From Capra hircus (Eukaryota; Chordata; Mammalia; Artiodactyla; Bovidae): a DNA stretch of 64,000 nt. This document shows positions 44,839-57,609 of the stretch, one piece after another. Made by a program: the position numbers and the translations under genes. The stretch lies in assembly GCF_001704415.2 (NCBI RefSeq), contig NC_030813.1:12294001-12358000 (forward strand), read 5' to 3'. Numbering within the stretch: position 1 is the stretch's first letter; every line of letters begins with the position of its first letter. The notes below the pieces were generated by a model. It was given only the letters and a program-made list of their open reading frames with translations, had not been told where the DNA came from and made no database searches.

Positions 44839-46174
44839 CTAGTTGGCAAACTCAGAATCATAGAGATGGATTTTTAACTAAAACTAAAATTGGAGATTTT
44901 GTTTAGCCGAGTATCTACTTTGGAGCAAATGTGACATCACGCACACGCGCTTTAAGAAATGTGGAGTAGTTAAGGCTCCGTGATCAGAGTAGATGTGATG
45001 TTCTCCAGCGTGATGATTATGATGTGCTTCAATTCAAATACTAATTTTTCTTGATTGTTAGGATGCTTAATTAATTGATATTTACCATCTACCTTGACTT
45101 TTTCTTGGGGACATTTTGGTTACTTATTTTTAGCCAGCAAGCAAAGTAAGATATTCGGTTACCCTCTGGGAGCCTACTGTTAATGGCTGTAATTATTTAG
45201 ACAATTGAAGTCACTGTCATTCTCTTTCTCAGACCTGCAAGGTGCCAAGAATGAAACATGCACTGTGTTCATGGCCTAACATATTTCTTTAGTGGTCACA
45301 TTCTTCACTGGAGTCTGAGGAAAGAAAGCCTCTTTTGTTTGCTTTTTAAATCTCTTATTTTGGAATTTGAAAACTATTTAGTCCTTTCCAGAGACGTTGA
45401 CCCAACTGGGGCTTTTACATGGGCCATAAGAAATCCTTTTTTCCTTCTCTTACTTGAACAAAGAGGCTACTGATCTGGATGATCTACATCACCAGCATCT
45501 GGTTTCTGGTCCTAGAATGAGTGATGATATGGACTTTTACTAAGGGCATGCCTGGCTGACGGTCATAAAACCCGAAACACTTGGGGATTATGAATAGAGT
45601 GAAATGATGAATAGATACGGCATAGTGCCTTAGGACTTGGAATATTTAGACTCTTGAAATTTATCCCTGGAGTTTGCAAAAACTTGTAAGTGATAGTTGC
45701 TGATAGGCTAGAGGAGGAAAAACACATTTCTTATGTGCTCAGACTTAAAGCTTTGCCTGTGTAACTCTGTGCGTCAGCATTAACTTTCTCTTATTGGACA
45801 CATCAATGTGGAGATTCTCTTTGGTTGGTCATATAATCTCTACCTACAGAAGCAAAAAGGGATTAAAAACAAAAGGCACACTTTTCAGTGTTGCAGTGTA
45901 AAGAGAGTTTTAGAGACAACTATGATGTTGACTTGGTCTCTGCTGATTTGAAGCATTCATTGTTTATATGAAGCAAAGTTACAGAGTGTGTGACTCTGCA
46001 ACTTCAATTAATAAATATGCAAGTAAAATTTGCCTAAATAAGCATTATTGAACGGCCCTTATCAGTGCATTCTATTACTGGAAAATCATTTGGGTTTTGA
46101 AAATGAATGTCTGACTTAATTAGAACTAATATGTGTTAAGCAATATGAACCCCCTTTCCCAAAACGTGTTGTTA
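44839..46174. other. Unique intronic sequence
   Basis: No exon, RNA gene or young repeat recognised. Confidence 0.4.
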
Positions 46175-46370
46175 CATGTTGTCTCCTTTATTCTGCACAG
46201 TAACTCTAAGAGGTGTATAGTATTATTTACTTCTTTACAGGGAAGGAAACTGGGACACTAAAGATTAATTGCTTTGTCCAAGGTTACAGAGTAAGTGACT
46301 ATACTATGACTTAAACTGGGATTTTTTGACACTGAAGACAATGTTATGAGCTACTGTGAAATATTGCTCT
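46175..46370 (-). repeat. MIR-like ancient SINE
   Basis: Antisense MIR pattern: GTAACTCTAAGAGGTGTATA, TTTACAGGGAAGGAAACTGG, TTGTCCAAGGTTACAGAGTA and a final ATGAGCTACTG. Confidence 0.7.
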
Positions 46371-47564
46371 GTACTTAACAAAGCTTAAATGGTGGAGTAT
46401 CATATACTTGCACCTGTTTTGGATGATTTGTTTTTATCTTCTCCCCCTTTAGTCCAAATATTAATGTGGGACCTTCTGAAGTCTGATATTTTTCATTCAA
46501 ACTCTACTTGTACACTCCTCTTACACTCCATAGATGTGTGCTTTTAACTTCATGCCCTGAACATGGAGCTAAGAGAATATTTTTCATCCTCACCCCTACC
46601 CCTGCTTTTTTTTTTTTTTACTTTGACTAGGAGTTGTTCATAGAAAAGAGGATTTTCTGTAAGCTTCTGAATGTTATAACCCTCAATCAATAGTATTAGA
46701 GATATTTCGTTCATGGAATATAGAGGTAAACCCGAGGTTTATGACAGTTGGACCTATCTGAACTAAATCCAAATGCACATAACCAGAAGATGCCTGGGTA
46801 AAGAGGAATTGAGCTGATCCTCACATCCTAAGGTTGTTTTCTGTTGAGAGAAGTGGGAACAAAGCCGTGACAGCTAGGATCTCCTGGTAGACAGCATTTG
46901 GGAGAGTTTCACCACAAAGTAATGCAGTAAGTTGTGAAAGTAAATCTGGTTTCAAATGTGGCTCAAAAGTAACCCAAGTTCAGCTAGTCCCAGTTTTTTC
47001 TGGTTGATTGTTCAAGCACATTCTCCCAATATGGTGGCCCTCGGAATTCCAGGCTTAGATTTTTCTTATAGTATTAACTCTCATTGCAAATAAAGCCTCT
47101 CTTTCCATTTAATTCCAACAGTTGTACCAAAATTGAGTTGTGTTGTACATCCCTGAACCAATTATTCTGACTAAGGTAATGACACAGTAGCCTTTGGAAC
47201 TGAAAATGGAGGGTGGTCAAGCCAGATTACTGAAAGGGAAAAGGGGTATAGTTAACAGAGAAGAAATAATTGCAGGTAGGCAAAAAACAAGAGATCCACA
47301 GCAGGCAGATAAAGAGAAGAAGTGGACAGGAACCAAACCAAAGGGGCAAATGCCTTTGAAGAAGACAGTGGTCTGGGAGATGAGAGCAAGGCTTGCTCCA
47401 TGCCAGTTGACATCCTCTTAAACACAGTGGCTTCCAGTTTAATACTGGAGGCCATATTTTAAAAGTTCTCTTTGCAGAACAGGAAATGAATATTTTAAAA
47501 TTGCTTTTATGTTTTTAGGCATAAAGGTCTATATACTAAATCATACTGGGAATTTAAAATCTTT
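46371..47564. other. Unique intronic sequence
   Basis: A T14 run lies near 46606-46619. The open frame 47194-47421 is low-complexity and unrecognised. Confidence 0.4.
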
Positions 47565-47576
47565 CATATTTAGTTT

Positions 47577-47888
47577 GAAAGTGAGTTGCTCAGTCCTGTC
47601 TGACTCTTTGTGACCCCATGGACTATACAGTCCATGGAATTCTCCAGGCCAGAATACTGGAGTGGGTAGCCTTTCCCTTCTCCAGGGGATCTTCCCAGCC
47701 CAGGGATGGAGTCCAGGTTTCCCGTATTGCAGGGAGATTCTTTACCAGCTGAGCCACAAGGGAAGCCCAAGAATACTGGAGTGGGTAGGCTGTCCCTTCT
47801 CCAGCAGATCTTCCTGACTCAGGAATCAAACTGGGGTCTCCTGCATTGCAGGCAGATTCTTTACCAACTAAGCTATCAGGGAAGCCCC
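47577..47888 (-). mobile_element. One-and-a-half-unit Bov-tA SINE, exact TSD
   Basis: Antisense element with body and head followed by a second body part and head. CATATTTAGTTT at 47565-47576 recurs exactly at 47889-47900, so the whole composite inserted as one unit. Confidence 0.95.
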
Positions 47889-48125
47889 CATATTTAGTTT
47901 ACACAGTATTAGATAAACTCAGATGACTTTATGGATTTCTGCTTAATGCATTTTCCTCTCATCATATGACTTTCTGATTCAAATGTCAAAGAATGAAGAT
48001 GTATAAAGTAACATAAAAATTTATGAAATCAGAGAATACCTGTGAATTATCTTGGGTCTGTTGTATACTTTTTATTGTATAGTGTATCTATATACACATA
48101 GATATGTACATGTATGTGCATCTGT

Positions 48126-48332
48126 ATGGGTTCCCCAAGCGGGTCAGTGGTAAAGAGTCTGCCTGCCCGTTCAGGAGACATGGGTTCGATCCCTACGTCG
48201 GAAGATCCCATGGAGTAGGAAGTGGCAACCCACTCCAGTATTCTTACTGAAATAATCCTACGGACAGAGGAGCCTGGCGGCTATAGTCCATGGGGTTGCA
48301 AAGAGTCGGACCACTGAGTGAGTGAGCACACA
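48126..48332 (+). mobile_element. Bov-tA SINE in TG/TA-rich sequence
   Basis: Sense Bov-tA. ATGTGCATCTGTAT before and ATGTGCATCTACAT after it form a probable duplication. Alternating purine-pyrimidine (TATG/CATG) tracts lie on both sides (48086-48125 and 48330-48400). Confidence 0.9.
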
Positions 48333-48400
48333 TGTGCATCTACATATATACATGTATGTAGGTGTATGCATGTATGTTTGTATGTGCATATATGCACAAA

Positions 48401-48949
48401 AGGAGAGGGGAGAGATTCAGTGAGACATAGGGAAAAAATCACTTTAGAGGTTCATCTTTAAGCCTGAAATTTCATACTGATTGTAACAAAATATAGTATT
48501 TTTTTGTTAATTTTAAAATGTATTCCTCAGTTTGAGTTTGAAATCCAAGCATTTCTTGGTCTTATTTTAATCTATAGATAATTCAGTCAACAAATAGGTC
48601 ACATTTCTAGCCTGTGTCATTTCCTCTCCTTGAGTGAAAACGTTGTGGAGACTCTTAAGAAGCTGAAAACATGTTTAACTAACATGATGCCACTATAATA
48701 AGCTAGGAAGTCCCTAGTTATGTTTGATCTACAGTGATGTTGATGAGAAAGGCCTGCAGGCCAGCAGCAGACAGTGACTCAGCCTGTGGCTCCATCTTCT
48801 GTAGAGACCTGTGAGTAGTGAATAAGGCTGTGGCTCCTTAGGCAATAATGGATAAAGACCTAAAGAACATTTCTTTTTTTTAAGATAAAAGATGGGCATC
48901 ATGAATACCTTTTTCTTTTGTTCTGCAGCATCTCTTCTGCCCTTTTTCT
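48401..48949. other. Unique AT-rich intronic sequence
   Basis: No feature recognised apart from T-runs at 48872 and 48949-48964. Confidence 0.4.
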
Positions 48950-48964
48950 TTTTTTTTTTTTTTT

Positions 48965-49850
48965 GGTTCAGTTCAGCTTAGTTCAGTCGCTCAGCATGTC
49001 TGACTCTTTGCGACCCCATGAATCGCAGCACGCCAGGCCTCCCTGTCCATCACCAACTCCCGGAGTTCACTCAGACTCATGTCCGTCGAGTCCGTGATGC
49101 CATCCAGCCATCTCATCCTCGGTCGTCCCCTTCTCCTCCTGCCCCCAATCCCTGCCAGCATCAGAGTCTTTTCCAATGAGTCAACTCTTCACATGAGGTG
49201 GCTAAAGTACTGGAGCTTCAGCTTTAGCATCATTCCTTCCAAAGAAATCCCAGGGTTGATCTCCTTCAGAATGGACTGGTTGGATCTCCTTGCAGTCCAA
49301 GGGACCCTCAAGAGTCTTCTCCAACACCACAGTTCAAAAGCATCAATTCTTTGGCACTCAGCCTTCTTCACAGTCCAACTCTCACATCCATACATGACCA
49401 CAGGAAAAACCATAGCCTTGATTAGACGGACCTTAGTCGGCAAAGTAATGTCTCTGCTTTTGAATATACTATCTGGTTTGGTCATAACTTTTCTTCCACA
49501 ACTAAGTGTCTTTTAATTTCATGGCTGAAGTCACCATCTGCAGTGATTTTGGAGCCCCCCAAAATAAAGTCTGACATTGTTTCAACTGTTTCCCCATCTA
49601 TTTCCCATGAAGTGATGGAACCAGATGCCATGATCTTCGTTTTCTGAATGTTGAGCTTTAAGCCAACTTTTTCGCCCTCCTCTTTCACTTTCATCAAGAG
49701 GCTTTTTAGTTCCTCTTCACTTTCTGCCCTAAGGGTGGTGTCATCTGCATATCTGAGGTTATTGATATTTCTCCCAGCAATCTTGAGTCCAGCTTGTGTT
49801 TCTTCCAGTCCAGCGTTTCTCATGATGTACTCTGTATATAAGTTAAATAC
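48965..49850 (-). mobile_element. BovB LINE 3' portion
   Basis: Antisense BovB 3' end of nearly 0.9 kb starting right after a T16 run, with the tail at 48968-48990. It ends at ATATAAGTTAAATAC inside the reverse transcriptase. Close in sequence to the sense copy at 40625-41628, so the two can pair as an inverted repeat. Confidence 0.94.
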
Positions 49851-49853
49851 CAC
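49189..49853 (-). pseudogene. BovB reverse transcriptase C-part, two frames
   Basis: Minus-strand open pieces 49482-49853 (with YADDTTLRAES, motif C intact; M to R just after it) and 49189-49485 (FKSRDITLPTK to [15 protein letters not shown]) lie in different frames separated by a shift near 49483. A third piece, 48991-49176, gives the C-terminus. Polymerase motifs A and B are absent because of truncation. Confidence 0.88.
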
Positions 49854-49887
49854 AATTTAACTGTGTGACTAACCCTTCTGCATTATA

Positions 49888-50515
49888 TAGTTATCTCTCA
49901 GTATCTGTAGGGGGTTGGTTCCAGAATTCTCTTTAAATACCAAAATCCACAGATAGATACTCAGGTCCCTTATATAAGATGGTATAGTTTGTGCATATTC
50001 TCCTGTACACTGTAAATCACCTCTAGATTACTTATAATGCCTGCTGCTGCTGCTAAGTCGCTTCAGTCATATCCAACTCTGTGCCACCCCAGAGATGGCA
50101 GCCCACCAGGCTCCCCTGTCCCTGGGATTCTCCAGGCAAGAACACTGGAGTGGGTTGCCATTTCCTTCTCCAATGCATGAGAGTGAAAAGTGAAAGTGGA
50201 GTTGCTCAGTCATGTCTGACTCTTTGCAACCCCATGGACTGCAGCCCACCAGGCTCCTCCGTCCATGGGATTTTCCAGGCAAGAGTACTGGAGTGGGGTG
50301 CCATTGTCTTCTGTGCTTATAATGCCTAATACAATGTAAATGCTGTATAAATAGTTGTAAACACAGTGTAAACGCTGTGTAAACGCTGCCAGGACACAGT
50401 AAATTCAAGGTTTCTTTATGGAACTTTCTGGAATTTTTCTTTTTTCCTGACTATTTTTGAGTCTCCATTGGTTTGAATTTGCAAATGTGGAATCTGTGAG
50501 TGTAGAGGGCCAACT
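49888..50515 (+). mobile_element. MER2 (Tigger-group) split by BOV-A2
   Basis: Sense MER2: CTCTCAGTATCTGTAGGGGG at the left, ATCACCTCTAGATTACTTAT in the middle and GAGGGCCAACTG at the right end. It is interrupted at 50042-50315. Confidence 0.85.
50042..50315 (-). mobile_element. BOV-A2 SINE with exact TSD
   Basis: Antisense two-unit BOV-A2 with a (GCT)n tail. CTTATAATGCC at 50031-50041 recurs exactly at 50316-50326, within MER2. Confidence 0.96.
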
Positions 50516-51124
50516 GTTTCTGGCCTTGTGGTTCTGTTCTAGAAGGTGTCTTGCTCTCCTTCAGTTAAGGGTGTGGGTTCATGACCTGAGTTAGAACTGT
50601 CAGGTGCTTCCCCTTCTCTCTGCAATCTGAAACCTGGGCCACGTAACTAACAGACAAAAAAGGGTTTAGGAGTGGACTTATGATGGTTTAGGAGTGCAGC
50701 CTAGGAGAGAAGCTGCAGTTCTGGTGGCCTGGGAAGGGGGAGGTACCCAGGTTCTTGACTCCTGACCCTGCTTCTTCAGGCCTCCCTTTGATTCTGCGAG
50801 CTGCTCCATATCCTGCCAGTGGACCCCTTTCCTTCCTACAGGAGCCCGTTGCTTTCTGTGGCCTTCAACCAGAAGAGCCTAGTTGAAACAGAAGGAAATG
50901 CGAAGGGAATAATATAGAGTAGGAAGGAAAAGCAAAGAAGAAAATAAGCAAATTGAGAAAAATGAAGAAAAATGGTCCCTCAACCTGTCTAGTCCTAAGG
51001 AGCTCTCTTTCATCTTTTCTTCAGAAATAACACTTTTGCCTCCAGCTCTGTCCTTAGTCCACCAAGCAGACTGTGAATTAAGTACAGGTTAGGTACAGAC
51101 CTCCAGAGTCTTGACACCAGCTTG
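50516..51124. other. Unique intronic sequence
   Basis: Slightly more GC-rich than the surroundings, with purine-rich GAAGGAAAAGC-type stretches at 50890-50975. No exon recognised. Confidence 0.4.
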
Positions 51125-51320
51125 ACCAGACCCTGGCTCTGCCGGTTACTTCCTGTCTGACTGTGAACAATTTGTTTAACCTCTCAGAGCCTCAGTTGTT
51201 ACACAGAAATAGCAACACTGTGTGACTTCTGAGACTTCTGTGAGAATCAAATGATTTGATTGATACAAAACTTCCAGAATAGAGCAGAACTTGACAGGGT
51301 CTGCACTTAGTAGGCATTAC
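51125..51320 (+). repeat. MIR ancient SINE
   Basis: Sense MIR: CCTGGCTCTGCCGGTTACTT, CAATTTGTTTAACCTCTCAG, AGCCTCAGTTGTTACACAGA and CACTTAGTAGGCATTACCTG in order. Confidence 0.75.
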
Positions 51321-51517
51321 CTGTGACTGTCAGTCTGAGCTCTGTGTGGGGAAAAGGTTTCTCTTGCATCTGCCTCATTGTGTCAGTCAGCAAATGTTTA
51401 TTGAGCACCTAACGCATGATGTTACTGTGCTCACTGGTGTAGGGAATACAAATGATAGCACTGTTTCTGCCACAAATTGCGCAGAATATGATTTTGGTAG
51501 TAGATGTGGTAATATAT

Positions 51518-51794
51518 CAGAGAAGGCGATGGCACCCCACTCCAGTACTCTTGCCTGGAGAATCCCATGGACGGAGGAGCCTGGTAGGCTGCAGTCCATG
51601 AGGTCGCTAAGAGTCAGACACGACTGAGCGACTTCACTTTCACTGTTCAGTTTCATGCATTGGAGAAGGAAATGGCAGCCCACTCCAGTGTTCTTGCCTG
51701 GAGAATCCCAGGGACAGGGGAGCCTGGTGGGCTGCCGTCTATGGGGTTGCACAGAGTAAGACACAACTGAAGTGACTTAGCAGCAGCAGCAGTA
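51518..51794 (+). mobile_element. BOV-A2 SINE
   Basis: Sense two-unit BOV-A2 ending in (CAG)n. GTAATATAT at 51509-51517 recurs at 51795-51803. Confidence 0.95.
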
Positions 51795-51803
51795 GTAATA
51801 TAT

Positions 51804-52514
51804 AACACATGATAGAAAGAGTCCATAAGAAATGTATAAGAGGTGACCATGAAGTTTGGAGACAACCTTTTTTTAAAACTAGAGGATTAAAAAAGCATTA
51901 CCTATATATGATCTTGAATTCTAGTCAGAGATCAATTTGAGCCAGAGTGAGAATTGATGTGTATTTTATTTGGGTGACAATAAATAGATTTGTCCAAAGA
52001 GGCCTTTTACCCCATTCATCTGGAGTCAGGAGGAGGCCTGCCAGCAAAGACCCCATCATCATCAGGGGTATAGAGGAGGCCCAGGAACCTCCCCTGGCCA
52101 TGTCCTACAATCCACACAGCCCTGGTGCTTTGAATCCACTTGCACTCACTTCATTATGCCCTTCTTTAGCCCTGCTTTTGGCAACCACTAGACTCCCAGG
52201 TTCCTCCTCATCTTCCACACTTTATTCCCCATGAGGTTTTACACAGCCTTACCAAACTGTGATGCTGAGAACATGAAATTCCAGAAGATGCATTCCCCTG
52301 AGCTATGAAAGACTATGGCAACTCTTGACCCACTATAGATAAGAAGCTCCTTTCTGCTGACCGTGGAGAGAGATTGCTGGAAGTACCTGAAATACTCACG
52401 TATACTGCATTCCACTGGACCTTATAATGCAGACACAAGAATCAGATTTCGCCATGGCCCAACTTAATGATTAGATTTCACTGACGAATACCTTAGGGTT
52501 TTCAGGTCTGTAAG
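51804..52514. other. Unclassified intronic stretch
   Basis: Moderately GC-rich from 52000 to 52450. The open frame 51947-52234 is proline- and serine-rich without a recognisable domain. It may be an old repeat I cannot name. Confidence 0.35.
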
Positions 52515-53032
52515 GGCATGTGTTCAGTTCAGTCCAGTTGCTCAGTTATTTCAGATTCTCTGCGACCAAATGGACTGCATCACGTCAGGCCTCCCTGTCT
52601 TTCACCAAATCTCAGAGCTTATTCAAACTCATGTCCATTGAGTAGGTGATGCCATCCAACCATCTCATCTTCTGTCATCTCCTTCTCCTGCCTTTAGTCT
52701 TTCTGAGCATCAGGGTCTTTTCCAGTGAGTCAGTTCTTCGCATCAGGTGGCCAAAGTATTGGAGTTTCAGCTTCAGCATCAGTCCTTTCAATGAATATTC
52801 AGGACTGATTTCCTTTAGGTTGCACTGGTTGGATCTCCTTGCAGTCCAAGGGACTCCCCAAGAGTCTTCTCCAACACCACAGTTCAAAAGCATCAATTCT
52901 TTGGCACTCAGCCTTCATTAATGGTCCAACTCTCACATCCATACATGACTGCTGGAAAAACCATAGCTTTGATTAGACATACCTTTGTTGGGAAAGTAAT
53001 GTATCTGCTGTTTAATATGCTGTCTAAGTTGG

Positions 53033-53724
53033 TCATAGCTTTTCTTCCAAGGAGCGAGTGTCTTTTAATTTCATGGCTGCAGTCACTGTCTGCAGTGATT
53101 TTGGAGCCCCAAAAATAAAGTCTGTCACTGTTTCCATTGTTTCCTCATCTGTTTGCCATGAATTGATGGGACCCGATGCCATGATCTTTGTTTTCTGAAT
53201 GTTGAGCTTTAAGCCAACTTTTTCGCTCTCCTCTTTCACTTTCATCAAGAGGCTCTTTAGTTCTTCACTTTCTGCCATAAGGGTGGTGTCATCTGCATAT
53301 CTGAGGGTGTTGATTTTTCTCCCGGCAATCCTGATTCCAGCTTGCTCTTCATCCAGCCCGGCATTTTACATGATGTACTCTGCATATAAGTTATATAAGC
53401 AGGGTGACAATATACAGCCTTGACATACTCCTTTCCTGATTTAGAACTAGTCTATTGTTCAATGTCTAGTTCTAACTGTTGCTTCCTGACCTGCATCCAA
53501 ATTTCTCAGGAAGCAGGTAAGGTGGTCTGGTATGCCCATCTCTTGAAGAATTTTCCACAGTTTATTGTAATCCACACAGTCAAAGGCTTTGGCATAGCCA
53601 ATAAAGCAGAAATAGATGTTTTCCTGGAACTCTCTTGCTTTTTCGATGATCCAGTGGATGTTGGCAATTTGATTTCTGGTTCCTCTGCCTTTTCTAAAAC
53701 CAGCTTGAACATCTGGAAGTTCAT
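53033..53724 (-). pseudogene. BovB reverse transcriptase fragments
   Basis: Minus-strand pieces show the N-part (to 53878: GFRKGRGTRNQIANIHWIIE, then FIGYAKAFDCVD, where the first motif A aspartate is glycine but the later D remains). The next piece (53033-53278) holds the region after YADD. An inserted SINE and several frameshifts break the protein. A further upstream part of the protein is readable at 54077-54295 (NKASGGDGIPVKLFQIL). Confidence 0.85.
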
Positions 53725-53781
53725 GGTTCATGTATTGCTGAAGCCTGGCTTGGAGAATTTTGAGCATTACTTTGCTAGTGT

Positions 53782-53997
53782 ATGAAGTGAAGTGAAGTGG
53801 CTCAGTTGTGTCCGACTCTTTGTGACGCCATGGACTGTAGCCTGTTAGGGTCCTCTGTCCATGGGATTTTCCAGGCAAGAGTGCTGGAGTGGATTGCCAT
53901 TTCCTTCTCCAGGGGATCTTCCTGACCCAGAAATCAAACCTGGGTCTCCCGCATTGCAGGCAGACACTTTACCATCTGAGCCACCAGGGAAGCTACC
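53782..53997 (-). mobile_element. Bov-tA SINE in BovB
   Basis: Complete antisense Bov-tA with a GAAGTGAAGTGAAGTG tail and a head ending GAGCCACCAGGGAAG. The BovB sequence resumes directly after it. Confidence 0.93.
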
Positions 53998-54383
53998 AGG
54001 ATGAGTGCAATTGTGCAGTAGTTTGAGCATTCTTTGGCATTGCCTTTCTGTGGGATTGGAATGAAAACTGACCTTTTCAGTCCTGTGGGCACTGCCTAGT
54101 TTTCCCATTTTGCTGGCATATTGAGTGCAGCACTTTCACAGCATCATCTTTTAGGATTTGAAATAGCTTAACTGGAATTCCATCACCTCCACTAGCTTTG
54201 TTTGTAGTGATGTTTCCTAAGGCCCGCCTGACTTCACATTCCAAGATACTTGGCTCTAGGTGAGGAGTCACATCATCATGGATATTCTGGGTCATGAAGA
54301 TCTTTTTTATATATTTCTTCTGAGTATTCTTGCCACCTCGTCTTAATATCTCCCGCTTCTGTTAGGTCCATACCAGGCATGTG

Positions 54384-56339
54384 TAGCATGCCACCTCAGA
54401 GTGATTTTGGCCCTGATTCAGGCATTTTAGTTTGTCTACACTGTACACTGAGCCACTGGGAGGTTTGTCCACAATTGGAATAAAATGCATGCTCAGGTGA
54501 GGTAAATCTGAATGCTGGACTCTGAATTCTGTAACACGTGAAAAAAAATTGGGTAGCTGATTGTATGAACTATGTCTCTTGGACTATATTTTGATTGTAC
54601 CGTTGTCTTTAGAAAGTTTAGCTGTAGCAAATAAAACTGGAAATTTCATTTTCTCTTAAATGATTCCGTTTCAGGTCATAAATACTTTAATGGTAAGTAT
54701 CAACTGAATTTTCCCACTGGCAGTAGTACTGGAGACATGTTAGTTCTGAGCAAAGTTATCCTGAGGAATCTTGCAGCCTTGCCTTTTAGAGGGGTTGAGT
54801 TTCCTATCATGTGATATTACTCATTTTTACCAATTGAGTCCAAGTAGCAACCCATAACACTGCTGCAATGCACTTCTAAATAGCATTTAAATAGGACCTC
54901 TAACTTGACCCCTAGGAAACAGTGGTATTTGTTGTGAATTTCTTCCTAGCGGATTCTCTTATCACAGTGATATCAGCAGAGGTGAGCATTTTTGTAAGTT
55001 AACTTATGTATACTAATGATATATATTCAAAATGGGTATATAAGGCTTTCATTCAAATTCTTAATCATCTTGTATTGCTTTGTATCCCATGCAGGCTGTA
55101 CATTAAACAATAAAGACTGAAATCCACAGTACTGGGAAATTCTTGTCTAAAACCAGGGTTTGATCTGAACAAACTGGGTGGAGACTCAGAGAGATATTCA
55201 AGATGAAATTTAGCATGGCAGCAATTTAAAATTAGAAGCCCTTGGTGAAAGATGAGACTTGTTTTAGGTCACTTGGTGAGCCCCACCTTTTAAAGGCAGG
55301 ATTTGACTCTGCTAAAGGGCTGAGCAGTCACTGGAGGACACACTGTCTCTGTCCCAATAGGGAATGCTTGTCTTCCTGTTTGGTGTGTGATGATGTTAAA
55401 TAAAGCTATGACCTTTGATTATCTCCCAAGCTTTTCTACCTCTCCACTGGCAGAGTGCCATGGGATAGTGTATATTTGTCAGCAAGCTGTAGTCTAAATT
55501 CAGACATTGTCTAAACTTATAACAATAAGTACTATGTATACCAGAGAGAAACTTTACCTGAGAGTCAAGTCAGTCAATCCCCAGAGAGTGGGACCTCCTG
55601 TGCATTGAGTTTCATGAAGTCTTAAGGTAGTTTCTTCAGTATTTATGTAAATAACAGCCTGAAGTAGGCTATGAGTAGAAATAGCCTATGTTTTGTTTTA
55701 CTTATGATCCAATCACTTGAGTCCCAGTATCAATATATACAATTTTTATCTCATTCCTTAAAGACTAAATTGTTTGGATGAAAGCCCTAAGTAATAGCTG
55801 CTTATTGACTTGTTTCTTAAAAGGAAGAAAGATTCTTGATTTTGAGAATTTTTAGATAAAAGTGAATGATGGAAACTTTCTCTGTCCAAATCACATGGAA
55901 TGGTTACAGGACTATACGCGTTTATCAAAAATTATAGAACTGTTCACTAAAAAGGATGAATTTTGCCATATGCAAATTATAACTTGATAAATGCAGGTCA
56001 AAGAGATAGCTATACTAAATGGAAGCATGTGTCCTAGGTTTAAATGCTTTATGTGTTTATATGGTTTATATACAAATTTCCTTCCTACTCTTATCCTATT
56101 CTTGGAGAACAAATCCTCCCTAACCCTCAGCATGAGCCCCTGTGCATGCCCCATGCTTCTGTCTTTTTGGACACAGTTTACTGGACACCTAACTGGAGCT
56201 AGGTCAACCTGAATTTGGAGCCAAGACAGACCAGAGTCTGAAAACTGTCAATTTTTATAGATTTGGGGCCAGAGTCAGTGTTTGCACTTTAAAAGTCATT
56301 GGGCAAGTGGGTGTGCCTACGAGCGAGGGTGAGTTCTGG
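54384..56339. other. Unique intronic sequence
   Basis: Nearly 2 kb without a recognised repeat, exon or RNA gene. Confidence 0.4.
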
Positions 56340-56352
56340 TTTTTATATAGTG

Positions 56353-56564
56353 AAGTAAAGTGAGAGTGTTGGTCGCTCAGTCATGTCTGATTCTCTGTGA
56401 CCCCATGGACTGCAGCCCACCAGGCTCCTCTGTCCATGGAATTCTCCAGGCAAGAATACTGGAGTGGGTAGCTATTCCCTTCTCCAGGGGATCTTCCCAA
56501 CCCCTGGGTCTAATGCATTGCAGGCAGATTCTTTACAGTCTGAGCCACCAGGGAAGTTCCAAGC
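56353..56564 (-). mobile_element. Bov-tA SINE
   Basis: Complete antisense Bov-tA. TTTTTATATAGTG (56340-56352) and TTTTTATATAATG (56565-56577) are a 12/13 target-site duplication. Confidence 0.95.
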
Positions 56565-56577
56565 TTTTTATATAATG

Positions 56578-57592
56578 AACAGAAAATTACCCAGTTACAC
56601 ATGATATTCTCCATCCAAAATTATAGACAAACACCAGTTTTTGATAAAATACCACTTACAGTTCTGAAATAAATGTCTCTGGTAGTAGGAAAGAAGAATT
56701 TTGCGTAAGTCTGGGCTGTATCTGTCAGCTCAGTTTTCATTTGGAAATTTCAAACTTTTTTTTAAGTCAAGTATCATTTCTTTTCTGGAAAGTTATTTAG
56801 ATACAAAAATGTAAAAGAGAGTCACAGTGATTGATTTTAGCCGTTTTTAATAAAATTCTCTTTGTGAGAAAACCATTTTACCTCTGCTTTCACACAGGGT
56901 TTTTGCTGACTGACATATTTTTTGAAAACAAAAAAGATTAAAAAAAAAAACCTTTTCTGTAGAGATTGGAATGTAGCTTTAAGAGTTGATTATAACCAAC
57001 TTGAGTAAGTGCCTAATGTGTGCTAGCCACTCCACTCAGTGCCTTGAATATAGATTGCATTTCATTCTCCTAACAGTTTGATGAAGCGGTTGCTGTTATC
57101 ATTATTTTACAGATAATGAGCCTTAGTGAAGTTAAGTAAGTTATTTATAGCTTTACAGTAGTAAGTTTTAACACCTGAATTTTAGCCCAAACAGATCTTC
57201 TTCTGACCTCTTAACCACAACAAAAAGTAAGTTAGTGTATTAGAGACAAGGAAGAAATTATCAGGTCATTTTAAATTTTTAATAATTTTTCTGAATCTCT
57301 TGTTTAACTAGAGAGAAGGTTATATCCATGTTTAAAAAGATGTATTGTAGTCAGTCTCACAACTAGTCATTCTTATAAAACCAGTGCTAAATTTATTATT
57401 TTATCTTTTATGGTATGCTGGTATGTTACAGAAATTAATGAACATGCCCTGAAAGACCATGTCTATATATGTTCAACTGTGTGTATAAATTATATTTTTA
57501 GATAATGTTTATCAACTATGACATTATAGAATATCCCAAATGTTAAAGAACCAAAAAAAAGAGCATTAGATTATTCATTAGGGCATCAAAGA
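56578..57592. other. Unique AT-rich sequence with a MIR trace
   Basis: At 57005-57225 an antisense MIR/L2-type pattern is visible (GTGCCTAATGTGTGCTAGCC, TTATTTTACAGATAATGAGC). The rest shows nothing recognisable. Confidence 0.45.
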
Positions 57593-57609
57593 TGTCATCC
57601 TCTGCTGCT

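Larger units (their letters stand above)
52523..54375 (-). mobile_element. Long BovB LINE split by Bov-tA
   Basis: Antisense BovB of about 1.6 kb net, from the TTCAGTTCAGT tail to AGGTCCATACCA upstream of the reverse transcriptase. GGCATGTG occurs at 52515-52522 and 54376-54383. A Bov-tA lies at 53782-53997, after which BovB continues in register. Confidence 0.94.

Noticed and set aside
51947..52234. Proline/serine-rich 95-codon open frame
   Set aside because: No splice sites, family or homologous exon recognised; kept only as unclassified sequence.
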